Positions 1-11,729 of a DNA stretch of 64,000 nucleotides are shown piece after piece. The translations under genes and the position numbers were made by a program. Where the stretch lies: the NCBI GenBank assembly GCA_911728435.2, contig OU452204.1, positions 6,138,001-6,202,000 of the forward strand. Direction: 5' to 3'. Position 1 is the first letter of the stretch; every line of letters starts with the position of its first letter. The notes under the pieces are model-generated. The model did not search any database. It saw only the letters and a program-made list of their open reading frames with translations, and was not told where the DNA came from. This DNA comes from Apoderus coryli (lineage: Eukaryota > Arthropoda > Insecta > Coleoptera > Attelabidae).

Positions 1-1250
1 CTTATTTGCCTCAGTTGTAAAACAGGAAGGACCAAACAATTTAAATACTAGGCAAAATATTTGCTCAGGATTCTTTTTTAAATTGGTTTTATGAATATAA
101 ATTATATACTTATTTAATAAAAAAAATATATAGGTACATCCAGCTTTGTCACTCAAAATTAATATGGGTTGGGGTTTTTTCAACATTAAGTAATAGTATA
201 TCATTAAAGTCTTGTAATTTCAATATAAAAGAACAGGTAATCTAACGGAATACAGTGGTGCGAAGAGGCACTGAGCACCCCCTCGAATTTTAAAAAACAA
301 CAACAATTAAGATTTGGTAGTAAACAAGTTTACTAGTCATAATATAGTAACATTAATATCTACAAATTATTTAAATCCATTTAAAATTTTTACATTATAC
401 GAGTAATCATAATCAGGATATTATGATCTAATATTTTTCTTAAACTACAATTTTTTTAATGTGTTTTCTTGATAAATAAACCTGTATTAGCTTAATTAGT
501 GGTCATTTTTTAGTAGTTTTAGTCCATTATACAATAACTGAAAAACAAGTATGCCTCTCGAATACATTTCTGGCTACGCCACTGCCTACTATAAGGACAC
601 ATTATTTATATCAATATTTCATTTTAATTATACTAAACATAAAGACCAAGATATTCAGTTACCCGCATTCAATTAAGTTTATAAAGTAATTCCAATATTT
701 ATATAAAATTTTATTATTTAGATAGACGTATCGAAGGTAATTGGCGTTATTAACGCTATTTGTGATAGTTTTCTAACACATACTTTTACCGGGTAATAAA
801 TATTTAGCGCACCTGGTAGATTTATTATTTATAATAGGCAATAATGTATAATTATTCCTATAGCAACCGTTTGCATGTCACAATGAGAATTTCTTATTTT
901 GCGTCCCTTATAATGGTAATGAAAAATCGTTTCATTAGCCTACGGTAAACGTGCTGATAAAGGTGCTTTTCTAGCAAAACGTTTAAAAATATAACGCTAC
1001 AGGATTTTATAAAAAAATAAACTGCCCTTCAAGACCCGACTCGGTCTTTAAACAATAATAATATATATAATAATATCCAACCCTTTCCCAAAAGTTATTC
1101 TGCTTGACTTTCTACAGTTTTTATTTGGATATTAATACTTTTTTTGTTCTTTTAACGAACGCATTGAATTTCACAACTTTCCTTGAACATTTTCCTAAAA
1201 TACGAGTAGTTACTAAGTAATACTTCTTCTATTATAACATACTCTTACAG
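1..1250. other. AT-rich DNA without recognisable gene
   Basis: I see no coding region, RNA gene or clear repeat boundary here. It lies downstream of exon 3 of the mirr-like gene and is therefore probably intron DNA. Confidence 0.5.
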
Positions 1251-1255
1251 AACCG

Positions 1256-1649
1256 AAAGCTCTGTGCAAATTGGGTGCCGCGTGAGCTCAGTGTCGACTT
1301 AAACAACAACGAATTGATGCTTCAGAGGAGTGTTTGGCGCTGTTAAACCACAACAAATGATATTTGACAATGGATGAAACATGGCTTCACTATTACACAC
1401 TAGAATCCAAAAGACAGTCAGCTCAGTGGACAGCAATCGGCGAACTGAATCCAAAGCGAGCAAAGACGCAACAATCGGTCGGTAAGGTGATGGCATCTGT
1501 ATTTCGGGATGCGAACGAAGTAATACTCATCAGCTACCTCCAAAAAGGAACCACCATCAACAGCGACTATTACTGTGCACTTTTGGATTGATTGAAGGCC
1601 GAAATCGCAAAGAAACGGCCCCATTTGCACAAGAAAAAAGTGTTGTTCC
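1256..1649 (+). pseudogene. mariner transposase fragment (central part)
   Basis: This is a decayed piece of a mariner-family (DD34D) cut-and-paste transposase. The stretch at 1364-1591 contains TMDETWLHYY, which carries the first catalytic aspartate, followed by the family's QSAQWTA, PKRAKTQQS and KVMASVF blocks. After a stop at 1589-1591 the frame continues with KAEIAKKRPHLHKKKV. Weaker similarity to the family upstream (LCANWVP, then a block resembling DASEECLALL in another frame) shows frameshifts. The homology stops exactly where the LTR at 1650 begins, so the LTR element appears to have inserted into it. No continuation of the mariner was recognised beyond 3577. It is not functional. Confidence 0.85.
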
Positions 1650-1818
1650 TGTTAACTACTGTTTGTATTTATGAAAATATAGTTAAACTTTTATATAAAA
1701 TGAACTTTATTGACGAAATAACAAAGTAAGTATTTCTTGACAAAACTTAATGACATGAACTGGTATTTCGTAATAATAATAAAATATGAATATACAGGGT
1801 ATTTGATCAACCCTAACA
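1650..1818 (-). repeat. 3' LTR of the Gypsy element (169 bp)
   Basis: This is nearly the same sequence as 3431-3577, including TTGACGAAATNACAAAGT and the shared end ATACAGGGTATTTGATC. It holds about 22 bp around TATATAAA (minus strand) that the other LTR lacks, so the two LTRs have diverged by an indel and several substitutions. Confidence 0.9.
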
Positions 1819-1830
1819 CCTTCCCCTTTT
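1819..1830 (-). other. polypurine tract of the Gypsy element
   Basis: On the minus strand AAAAGGGGAAGG directly abuts the LTR start TGTTAGGG. This fixes the element's orientation and its 3' LTR boundary. Confidence 0.75.
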
Positions 1831-1834
1831 AGGA

Positions 1835-2075
1835 AAGATCGTCTCGGAAACAGAGAATCTGTTTGGCTGTCGTCTGGTTTCGTTGAGGCCTTTGTTGAAC
1901 TTCGTTCGCTGAAGACGTTGATGGTTCTATCAAGTTGTATGAAGAAGTTGAAGGAATGGCTGCTTCCAATTTTAATTCGTTTTCAACTAATTCCAGATAG
2001 TTGTAAGCGATCTGACGTTTTGGTCAAAAAACTGGTTTTGAATTTGGTATTAAGAATAATTTTACTTTGGGTTTG
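1835..2075 (-). pseudogene. Gypsy pol remnant: start of reverse transcriptase fused to integrase tail
   Basis: After the protease ORF the minus strand encodes NSKPVF, a stop, then PKRQIAYNYLELVENEL, which resembles the first residues of Gypsy reverse transcriptases. It then passes directly into a Pro/Ser/Gln-rich tail such as EPSTSSANEVQQRPQRNQTT, like the C-terminus of a Pol polyprotein next to the 3' LTR. The whole catalytic core of the reverse transcriptase, RNase H and integrase is absent between them. I infer one large internal deletion. Confidence 0.65.
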
Positions 2076-3415
2076 TTATAGTGACCTAAATTGTCTATAA
2101 AAACTTCCGGATATATTTGCTTTAACATATCTAGTTTCTTCTGAACTGATTGTGTTACAAATACTATTTATTGGAATATCCCACAGGCCAAATGTCTCAA
2201 TCCAATCAATTCCAAGAAGATTTAAACCCTTTGTTGATGAAACGAAGCAACTCATTTCTGATGATTTTTGGTTTAAACATACCTGGCATTGGATTTTTCC
2301 AAGTAATGCTACCTTTTGCTTTGAAGCGCTGTATGCAATTTGGTATGTTTGAATGATGACAGGTTTTCCAATTTTAAACCAAGATTTTTCATCAATGATA
2401 ATTTGTTGTTGATTTATTTCCAAATCAATGTATTTTCTGGCTGAAAATGTGATTTGATCAACAAAAATTGTGTTTGATTTTGTGAGTTTATTGTTCTTGA
2501 AATGCTTCTTGGTCTGACGGTTGTGTGGTTTTTTCGATTGATTGAAACAGGAACAGTAACCTTCTTTATGACCGGTTTTACCACAATCTTTACACTTGTG
2601 TTTTGAAAAGTTACAAAATTTCTTGAAATGCATACCTCCACATTGTCAACACGGAGTGTTCGGTTTTTTTACATCATTGCCTGACGGATGATTTGTCTTC
2701 AAAACCTTATGAGCCTGTGGTGTTGTGTTTTTCTCCTGTACAAGTGCAGTGTCACTTTTCAAACTAGCTATTTTGTGGCATTCGTCAACTAGGACTTCTA
2801 ATGAAATGTCGTCCCGTTCGTATTTGTCAATTTTAGATAGCAAACGTGTTGCAATATCAGTGTATTCCATTGATTTTAAACCTATGATAAATATGAGGCA
2901 TTTAAATTGATTCTCGTTCAGCTTTTTGAGTTCAAAAGCTTCACATTGTTTGTTTACAATGCCAGCATAGGTAGAAAAATCATCAAGTTCATTTTTACTA
3001 AGCTGAAGGCAATTATATCTTATGCTAAAGAGTGAAGACTGTTTGCCGAACAATTTCTTTAAAATGCTTATTGTGTCTGAAAATTTTATGTCACGTGGAT
3101 GTTTCGGTAGAATAAAATTGCAATATTTTTCATGAGCAGACGTACTTAAATTTCGAAGCAGTAATCTAACTCTAGCTGAATCATCTAATTTTGAACCATC
3201 TATTACAAAATAAATCTTCGTACCTTTTACACTACGACTCAAAGCTAATATGATTCTCTGGATCTGGCACATATTCCATTATATTTCTGTAGTAGTGATT
3301 CAATAATTAGTTCGATATTTTCATCACAAACTCGTTGATTTGACATATCTAATGAAATCATCTCTAAAATTCGGTTTTGTTGCTCCAACACTTTTGTTAA
3401 TGCTTCAGCATCCAT
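2076..3415 (-). pseudogene. Gypsy gag-protease pseudogene
   Basis: The first ATG at 3415 opens a gag-like segment (MDAEALTKVLEQQNRILEM). A stop and a frameshift near 3220-3260 separate it from the main gag frame at 2646-3272, which contains the capsid-like VIDGSKLDDSARVRLLLR block. An in-frame TGA at 2646-2648, where the family has tryptophan, then interrupts it, and the same frame continues to 2076. Two CCHC knuckles follow: CGGMHFKKFC, with its first cysteine just before, and CKDCGKTGHKEGYC. The protease region keeps the flanking EKSWFKIGKP and LLGIDWIETF blocks, but the segment that should hold the catalytic Asp-Thr/Ser-Gly is missing. It is therefore inactive. Confidence 0.82.
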
Positions 3416-3430
3416 AATTCTCGCCGCCAC

Positions 3431-3577
3431 TGTTAACTACTCTTTGTATTTATGACAATATAGTTTATTGACGAAATGACAAAGTTAAGTATTTCTTGAC
3501 AAAACATAATGGCATGAACTGGTATTTTGTAATAATAATAAAATATGAATATACAGGGTATTTGATCGACCCTAACA
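3431..3577 (-). repeat. 5' LTR of the Gypsy element (147 bp)
   Basis: This is the partner of 1650-1818. It is shorter because it lacks the 22-bp segment that contains the TATATAAA box. It sits next to the putative primer-binding site and the gag start, so it is the 5' LTR of this minus-strand element. Confidence 0.88.
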
Positions 3578-3615
3578 GTTTCCTGTTGTCAAATGCGCGA
3601 TTTTGTGATATTAAC

Positions 3616-4653
3616 AGCCATTTGCACCGCTTAACGTTAAGTGGAACTTAAGTTGACGTATTATGTTGCACCGTCACTTATAACACCGAAGAAGTTAGGT
3701 CGAGGTAATCTACAGCTTAAGGTCCACTTAATTCATATCTAACCTCACTTTTTATTTTGTTTTCCATTATTTTGTCAATCAACATTATTCTATGAGGTAT
3801 GTTTACATTATGTTAGGTACTTGTTCTGTCCTAAATTTCACTTAATATAACACAATATAACATAAAAGTACTTGCCTAATAATTTATAATTATTTAGTAT
3901 TTCACATTATTATAGATATTTATAATGGATTTACGTTTAGTGTTTGATGATGATGATTTCGACGACATAAATTTAGTTTTACCTATATGGGGTGCCGCAA
4001 AGAATATATTCGAGCGAATCATTTTGAGGACTTGGATAATTGGACGTTTTCTAAAATATAGGGTTGTCAAACAGACGGCTATAGTGAACCATTTCAACGT
4101 GATATTGAATACTCTCACAACTTGTAATTAGGAATTTTTTAAGCCAAAAACAGTTTTTGTATTTACAAGGCCTAGCGCCAAATCACGGACGGGATCTGCG
4201 ATTATTGTACAAGGCCCACCCCCAGTTCTTTTATTTGAGACTGTTCATCGGCTACCTCCCTTCGTAAATGTTAAGCATGTAAGGCATAACATTTTCGAGG
4301 ATAATTTTCTGGTGTTTCAGCATTAAACCGATTTGAAATTATTTTCTACACCCCATCTTTTTCTGGGAGCCCGTTTCTTTGTCTCTTCCATCTTAAAATA
4401 AATGAATAATATAATACATAAAAACTTAACACATTTAAAATCAGAAACTAAAATAAAAATAAATTATTCTTTAGGTTATAGCCAGCATTATTTTCAACAT
4501 GTTTGTATTAAATTGCGACGATGCCACATATTCCTTAAACACAGCAACTAGCTAAGTATTGGCTGGTGCAGTTCATATCCTAGATAAGGTCCACCTTATC
4601 TTAAGGTATACCTTAGATAAGTTGTAGATTTAAGCGAGGCGGTGCAAATGGCT
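3616..4653. mobile_element. TIR element with possible PIF/Harbinger remnant
   Basis: The left end AGCCATTTGCACCGC is the exact reverse complement of the right end GCGGTGCAAATGGCT. Both are followed inward by TTAA-containing dyads. Inside, 3925-4131 encodes an acidic start (LVFDDDDFDDINLVLP). In an adjacent frame it reads ANHFEDLDNWTFSKIYRV, which resembles the N-terminal part of Harbinger transposases. No catalytic domain is present and no matching target duplication was seen. Assignment to Harbinger is an inference; the TIR pair is seen directly. Confidence 0.6.
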
Positions 4654-5689
4654 CCAAGACCCCTTTTTTGTTTTGCGAACGCTATATGATCAACCAAGAT
4701 ATTTTGTAGCTAGTTTAGGGGGAGGTATTTATATTTAAAATAAAATAGTAAATAATATACGTTTCTTGCTAGAAATACGAATTCCTTGTAACATAATGTA
4801 ACAAGACTTTAAGGTATGTTGAAAATTTGCTTCGTAATTTATCGCACTCGTAGTTTAACTCATTATAAGCATTTTAAAATATGAAGCTTACCATATTACG
4901 TTGCTATTAGTAGCGGCGCCGGCGGACGTTCGTATCTGTTTAACTCAATGCTTGCTTTCATATGATTTTAGTGCACAGCGCATATTATACAGTAGTTGTC
5001 AAACTATAAATAATAAACCCAGCAAAAGTCACATAATAATAGTAATAATTAGTGTTGACAATTATTAAGGAAAATATGTGATAACTGCTAAATAAACAGC
5101 CAATTTGTATTGAGATACCGAATAGTTAATAGTTTTCCGTGTGTTTATGTCAATTATTTAAAAAATCAATTAAAAATTAAACAAAGACCATAACCATGTA
5201 GTGCGTTAATGGATTTGAAAGTATAGATGTCAAAAATCAAGCGTACTATTTATGATATAATATTTTAGTCCTAATTAGAATGAGTAATTTTGATAATACT
5301 CATTTTTTCGGTTTTTTTTTTTGCATTTAAAAAATATTTAAATATACTTAATTTATTTACCTATATGGTAAGTGTTTTAAATTGCTTATTATTAAAAATA
5401 TTATTATTAATTTTCCAAATATTGTTTAAGTACCCACAATGGTAAAATATAAATAGACTGATACATATATATCTAACTGCTTTAGATAATTTATACTGTG
5501 TATGTTTGGTAGCTCACTAATGAGGCACTTAGATTTGTTTTCCAGGTTAATGATTGTTGAACGTTTGTACACAAAATATGTTTACATTGCTTGTGAAATA
5601 ATTTGAATGATTGCTGAATCATTTAAAATACTAAGCATTACAGACCGTTCCTTACGTTATTTCTGTTGTCATGAAAAGAACATCCCACA
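4654..5689. other. AT-rich DNA without recognisable gene
   Basis: A short GC-rich patch (GCGGCGCCGGCGGACG near 4913) is the only break in AT-rich sequence. I see no ORF with family similarity here. Confidence 0.45.
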
Positions 5690-6149
5690 ACTGAAATGGA
5701 AAAATTCAACACATAACTGGAGCTGGGGCACTTGATTGTATAAGACAGTGAGGACTGCCTACTTGAGCATCTTCAAAGAAAGAAGGGACGATGATACCGC
5801 GGAACCAAGATGCACACCAAACCGTAAATTTTGCGGAGTGGAGAGGCAGCAGCTATTGAATTTCCCGTCGTTCCAAATCCGGCTATTTCGTTTGTTTACA
5901 AAACCACTTAACCAGACCAAAAGCATCAACAATCTCAAATGATCTCGTGTTTCCTTCAGTTACGGGCACAGCATCATCCGTCGTTGACCGGGTTCTATCA
6001 AATTTTTTGATTTAAACGACGAATTGTGCAGGACGACCACGAATACCATAAATTAAACGCAGCCCAGGGAACGGTTTGTGAACAAAGCGCTGATTTTGGT
6101 TGTAAATTTTAACAATTTCAACGCGTTGGTCAATCGTGGAGCTTTCCAT
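5690..6149 (-). pseudogene. mariner-like transposase relic
   Basis: The minus strand from an ATG at 6149 encodes MESSTIDQRVEIVKIYNQNQ, the N-terminal helix-turn-helix of a mariner-like transposase. Similarity resumes at about 5700-5940 with SAKFTVWCASWFRGIIVPSF, which corresponds to the family block around KVTVWCGLWAGGIIGPYFFE. Several stops (for example inside KQTK*PDLE) and a large internal deletion are present. The same transposase lineage occurs at 21430-22090 and 58110-58825 in this window. It is non-functional. Confidence 0.78.
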
Positions 6150-6461
6150 GGTTAAATGTCACGACCTAATCAGTATTGCTGTCAATTTAAACAGCTGTAG
6201 CCTTACCCACATGACAGCGGTACACTGTCAAAGGTCGAGCGCACCTATTGAAAAACGCTTTACCTATTCGTCCTAATCAAATCGAAGCAGTTTCAAGTAC
6301 AATAATTCAAATAATCGAATTGTTTTAGTAATGCCAAAATTTGAGAGTATCTGTCCAATTAAATTAATTAATTATTTTTAATAGTTTTCTTGTTATTATT
6401 TTAGATAAAGTAAAGTTAGCATTTAACTTACAGTAAAGGTAATAACTCACAAGATGATTTA

Positions 6462-6489
6462 ACAGCACTCGCCTACGGCTCGTGCTGTA
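6462..6489. repeat. short dyad with CACTCGCC core
   Basis: ACAGCACTCGCC and GGCTCGTGCTGT form a nearly perfect hairpin with a 3-nt loop. The same CACTCGCC core sits in dyads at 15053-15187 and 15962-16082, which suggests a small dispersed repeat family. Confidence 0.55.
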
Positions 6490-7436
6490 AACTTCATATG
6501 CGTGCGTGCAGCGGCACACCCGAAGTGTCATTCGAAAAATATTTAAATATATATTCTAATGGTAGGATACAACAGTGAACTTTCACTGTAAATCCCTTAC
6601 AATTGTTATTATTAAACTATTAAATTTATTAAATAAATTTCAGCTTCGATCGGTTTTTAATAGCGGAACTGATTCCATGAATGCCAACTCTGCTTATGCA
6701 ATAACTTAAATGAGTTTAATTATACATTCCATGCAGTGTATAGGTACTTTTGTTTAAAACATGTACAATAACATGAAAACATGCAATATAGTTTATACAA
6801 TATATTTACATTTTTTTTTCTGTTTGCATAAAATAACCTACGTTAATAGAAGAAAAATGTGGAAACATAATTATTTCCGCTTACGGATGTATGTATTCAG
6901 ATAAAAAACAAGACATACAATATTAACAATATAATAAAACATTGTAAAAATATGTATGTAATATACCTAACTTACAAGAGATTTTATAAAGTTTAATTTA
7001 AAAAATGTAATATTTTCACACAGATTAGGCATGATACAAAGAATCAGAATAATGTGCCTATTCCTTGTATAAGTTAACTGCATTTCCTATATTGTGTAAA
7101 CTAATGGATTAATTAACAACAGTTTTTGCTTCAAAGAAAGATTATTTCTTTTCGTACATAGCGCTGTTAGAAAACGCCAAAATTTTATTTTTTTCCGTGC
7201 AGGTTATTTTTCAGTTTCGGATTTCGATATGAACTTTGATTCTATTGCAAGGATAACTAACTCTATCCAGTCACGAACTGATTATTGCAAGTGTGTGGTG
7301 TCTCTTTCGTGGATATGTATACATTGTTTTTCACATTCTGTATGTTATTGTGATATTATTAATGTTCGCATTTTGTCTTGTATTATTTATTTTTTGTAAT
7401 TACTGATAATACATGTACTTATGTAATTGAATTTGA
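6490..7436. other. AT-rich DNA without recognisable gene
   Basis: I recognise no gene. The last part (about 7200-7436) may belong to the 5' side of the LINE that follows, but I cannot support a translation. Confidence 0.4.
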
Positions 7437-9080
7437 GAGATTTTCTGTAATTGGATTTAGAGAGAGATAAAATAAATTTCTATAGGGCTAATGAATTTAA
7501 TGATGGTTTCAGTTTCTCGTTTAGACTAGTTGATGCGTCACAAATTTTACGGATAATAAAAAATATACACTCAAATGCAGCAGAAATTTATGGCGTGACA
7601 ATGCAAATGTTGAAGCTGTGTTTACCAGTCATCTCGGAATAGTAAATAGTATATTTGGAGAGGTCATATTTTCCTATTAAATTGCGAGAAGCCCTTGTAT
7701 TACCCCTACCGAAAATATCTGATCCACGGTCTTTTAACGATATGAGACCCATAAGTTTATTGCCAATTATGTCGTAGTATATAGTTTTAGAAAAAGTTAT
7801 GTACGAGCAAATAAATGATTACGTCCATGGCCACAGTATTATTCCCTGTAATCAATCAGGATTTCGTATGGGTTTCAGCCCTACAACCTGTCTTTTAAAT
7901 GAAACTGATGAAATAATACGAGGACTGGACTGCGGGCTTTCAACAGCACTAGTTTGTTTAGATTTTACAAAAGCCTTTGACACGATCAACCATAAGCTTC
8001 TAATAGAAAAATGTCACTATTTGGGTTTTGATGAAGGTTCTTTGAATCTGTTGCGCGCTTATCTCGATGAGAGACATCAGCGTGTAATATTAGAGAATAA
8101 AATTTCCATGTCATCCCACATTGTTTCTGGTGTACCGCAAGGTTCTGTAATGGGACCTTTGCTTTTTCTAATATATTTCTTTGATTTGAACAAGGTTGTA
8201 GTTGACGGAAATATTAAATGTTTTGCTGATGACACACAGTTCATGTTTAGTTTTCCATCAGAAAGATATGTTCAAGTTATTAACTCACAGTTGCGGAATA
8301 TTAGTATATATGCTAATAACCATAACCTTCAATTGAATCCCTGTTAATCAAAGTTTATTATCTTTTGTCCTAAGAAACGTAGAACCCTTTTAAAAATGCA
8401 TTTGAACTTAAAAATTGATCAACAGAGGGTTGAACTTGTGTCGTCTGTGAAAATCCTTGGCTTGTATCTGGACGACAGCCTGAGATTTTCTGATCACATT
8501 TCTTTCATAGCACGTCAAAGTTATTTAACTTTAAGGTTACTTTATGCACACAGTAACTATCATTTAAAATGAAGAAAGTTCTTTGCGAGAGTTTGGTGTT
8601 TTCAAGGATGAGGTACTGTAACGCTGTTTTCTTTCCTTGCTTAGATAGTGTAAACGCTTATCGAATGCAAAAAATACCAAACCAATGTTGCCGATTTGTA
8701 AGTAATCTTCGCAAATACGATCACGTTTCACCATCGCTGTTAACTTTGAAATGGTTAAGAATGAAATAAATTTTCAAATACGATTTCCTAAACTGTTTGT
8801 TTAGGATTATTAAAACCTCATCTCCCCCATATTTCTCACAAAAGTTAGTTTTCCGTAGAGAGATACACCATCTGAATATTACATTTTTGTATTCTTATAT
8901 ATTATTATTTTTATTATTTGAATTATTATTTTGTGTGTTTGGTAAGTTAATAGTTTTGTAAATTTGGAGGTTTAGTTTTAAGTTTAATTATTGTATTATG
9001 TAAGTATTGAGGGTTAAGTATGAGTGGCCATTAGGCTAGACTTCGCCCTATATAAACAAAGCCGATTATTATTATTTAAA
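7437..9080 (+). pseudogene. CR1/Jockey-like LINE reverse transcriptase, 5'-truncated
   Basis: This is a non-LTR retrotransposon relic. The region before the RT core (7451-7798) reads SNAAEIYGVTMQMLKLCLPV, then LREALVLPLPKISDP and MRPISLLPIMS with in-frame stops. The core at 7799-8347 shows NQSGFRMGFSPTTC, LDFTKAFDTINHKLL, SGVPQGSVMGPLLFLIYF and the catalytic FADDTQ box. After a stop the thumb continues (SVKILGLYLDDSLRFSDHIS) and then a C-terminal piece (8569-8769). The 3' end has the form GCCGATTATTATTATTT at about 9060-9077, a short ATT-repeat tail typical of such LINEs. Stops and frameshifts make it inactive. Confidence 0.88.
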
Positions 9081-9879
9081 TTTTAAAGTATTTATTTTTT
9101 TAAATTATTAATCAAACCCTAATATTTGGGAAATAAGAGAAATCAACGATATGAGGGACTTCTGGATGATACACATAAGTATTTCCAATCCAGTTTATTA
9201 AAATCCATTAATTTCGATTAAAATCTAACACCAAAAACCAAATAATATTATATCTTTCTACGATCTCAATATAAAATAATATAAATATAACTATGTCGTA
9301 AAAATAATACGTTTATACATTTATAAAAGGATTTTATGGTTTCCAACGTTTATCATTTTCTTTAGCACAGTTGCCGAAATGGCCTATTAAACCGGTCGTT
9401 CCAATGGTATTAATGAGGCATTAAATGTTTTTTTTTTTTTAAATAGTTAACAAAATGTGTTTATATGTTTTTTTAATGATCGTATTTAACAAATACTTTG
9501 AATTGAAATATTATCATTAAATGGGTGTCCAGGAATTCAATCTATGAGTAGCAGTTTGGAACTAATTAGGACTATTATTGATTTTTATCATACCTATAAT
9601 AATAGTCAAATCTTTTAAATAGATGAAATCTACTGAGGTTAAAAGAGCAAATAGCAGAAAATATTCTAGATAATAATAAATAATTTATTACAACAAATTT
9701 TAAATTATTTATTAACAAATTTGCACTGAATCACTCACTTATCTATTAACGATTTGCTTCATCTGATTATGTTTTGAGCAGATATCCTCAACTAAGTAAT
9801 ATTGTTAGTAATGGCGAAAATTGGTATAAAACATTTTTGTTTTCTGGATGTGCTTATTTAGCACCACTCGTCTATAGAT
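9081..9879. other. AT-rich DNA without recognisable gene
   Basis: I see nothing beyond low-complexity AT sequence and a poly-T run near 9430. Confidence 0.45.
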
Positions 9880-10180
9880 AGCTTCTTCATCTGCCTATCT
9901 TGATTCTGTTAGAGCCGAGTTGTGCTTGGAAAACAAATCAAAGTAATATGGTGCAAAGTCAAGCGAATAAAATGGATTGTCTAAAACCAAGATGTTGTAC
10001 ATGTCTGGAAACCTATGATCTGACAATCGAGAATGTCCAAGTGCAATACTTGAACAAATGGTGATTTGTAGTTGCACCTTCTGAAATCCAGTGGAGCCAC
10101 GTAATCCTATGAACACCGCCAAAAAAACTCATCATCGCTTTGTATTTTGGATCTCCATTAGGTAGCTTTTTTTAGTTCTC
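9880..10180 (-). pseudogene. mariner transposase C-terminal relic
   Basis: The minus strand at 9895-10122 includes ILVLDNPFYSLDFAPYYFDL, which corresponds to the mariner block PHPPYSPDLAPCDFFLFP that carries the last catalytic aspartate. The segment before it (MMSFFGGVHRITW in a nearby frame) resembles the beta-strand preceding the second aspartate. The match is weak and broken by frameshifts, so the exact subfamily is uncertain. Confidence 0.55.
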
Positions 10181-11595
10181 AGAACATTGATTAGGATTAT
10201 TTAGAATCATAGATGAATATTCAATATAATCTCCAAAAATTTTGGGTTATTTTCAATAGCATTCATGATCAGTCAATTAGTGTTTAAACAGTCATCCTTC
10301 ATTTAATGGAACTTTTAAAATGTTTCATGTGGTATCATTTTTTCAGCAAAACAAATTTGTTTACAGGCTTAAGGAGTGAAAGAAAAGGCTCGTATACAGA
10401 ACCAACAACATTATTTGAAAATCTAGAATATTTTACTGTTTTTCTTTTTCTAAAGCCTGCCATTAGCTAGATTTATCCCCAAAAGCAGTTTAAAATTTGT
10501 CGCTACTAATTTCAATTACCAACTATTTTTTTATAATGCACATTCATATTCTATAATTTAGCACCAATATGGAAGACTATACCTTTCAATATACAAAACA
10601 CATAACAAGTTCACGGTTAAAAGTAAAAAAAATTTGAATAACAAATTCGAAAGTCAAATGACAACAAATCCAACTTATATATTGATTACAAATTAATATA
10701 CCTATTCATTAATATTTATTAAGATTAAGGTAGTTGACCTGACATTTTTAGGTAATGAACAAAATTGTTCTTGGTTTTTATTTTCACGTAGGATATATTG
10801 AATAAGCTGGTTTAGATGCTAGCCTAACACAAAAATTTAAACAACAGAAGAACAAAATTCTGCCACACATTTATCTTAATCGGTATGTTCAAAATGAGTA
10901 CGTCTATACATACCCTTAAATCTATATGGCTTATGTCCCATTATATCATATTTATAAAGTAAATTTTATGTTACTAGTTGCATTTTTTGTTGAAAGACAT
11001 AGCCTCCTTAGAGCGAAGGCGGAATTTACCAATCGAAGAAAAGTTGTGACAACACTGGGAGTTATTGCGATATTCAGGGAGGCAGACAGATCATATTCCT
11101 TCATGATATTTGAGACATGTATTTTGACAGTTACATACTGTTTTACGTACGTATCAGCTTAGGACCTTTATAGCCGCTTGCCCGTCAGAAAATATTGTAA
11201 TTAATTTTTAAAAAATTTAAATGATTAGATGAATTCTGTCACATGACAAAAATATCAAAATGTAATTGGTTGTTAGAAAATTTTCAATTAAAGTTACTAG
11301 TTAAGGAAAGGTAAATTCACGCTAAAAACATTTAAATTTAGAAAGTACACAAATTCGTAAAGTAAATTTTTTAAACTAAACCAAACAATTGATGGATTAT
11401 ATTGGAAATTTTTCACAAGGTATGTAGCGAGGACACAATATCTTTGCAATTATTAAAGACTATTAAAGATGAAGCGTTCGCAGGAAACCTAGGAAAAGGT
11501 ATTTGCTAAATTTCCATTAAACAAAACATATAATCAATTATATTTGTTATATGAAAAATAACGCCAATATGCTCTCTACTAAAATTCGCACTTAC
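10181..11595. other. intron DNA without recognisable feature
   Basis: It lies directly downstream of exon 3 of the mirr-like gene, so it should be intron. No homeodomain-coding exon was found here or anywhere to the left of exon 3. Confidence 0.5.
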
Positions 11596-11729
11596 CGTCG
11601 TAGTATAGAATGGAGCTTGATCCGCGCCTAATGCTGGGAAATAAGCTGCCATTCCCTCGGGATAGGGAGCTGAATACATCGATAAAGCTGGTAATCCGGC
11701 AACACCGGCACTAGCTAACCTTTGATAAC
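11596..11729 (-). CDS. mirr: mirr-like exon 3
   Basis: 134 nt flanked on the minus strand by TTTATTTACAG before and GTAAGT after, both strong splice signals. It enters in phase 1, completing the glycine codon begun by exon 2, and leaves in phase 0. It encodes GYQRLASAGVAGLPALSMYS, then a tail ending ADQAPFYTTT. Base composition is clearly richer in GC than the surrounding DNA. Confidence 0.92.

Larger units (their letters stand above)
1650..3577 (-). mobile_element. Gypsy-type LTR retrotransposon, internally deleted
   Basis: A pair of direct LTRs bounds a minus-strand gag and protease relic. Read on the minus strand, both LTRs start TGTTAGGG and end GTTAACA. A purine tract borders the 3' LTR and a short putative primer-binding site (GTGGCGGCGAGA) follows the 5' LTR. 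The interior is only about 1.6 kb. The gag region, zinc knuckles and protease flank are present, but the reverse transcriptase, RNase H and most of the integrase are missing. It cannot be autonomous. It has interrupted a mariner relic on its left. A clean target duplication was not found: TTCC is on the left and GTTT on the right. Confidence 0.88.

Noticed and set aside
1646..3581. A target-site duplication for the Gypsy element
   Set aside because: The 4-bp flanks TTCC and GTTT do not match, and the mariner sequence on the left was not found again on the right.
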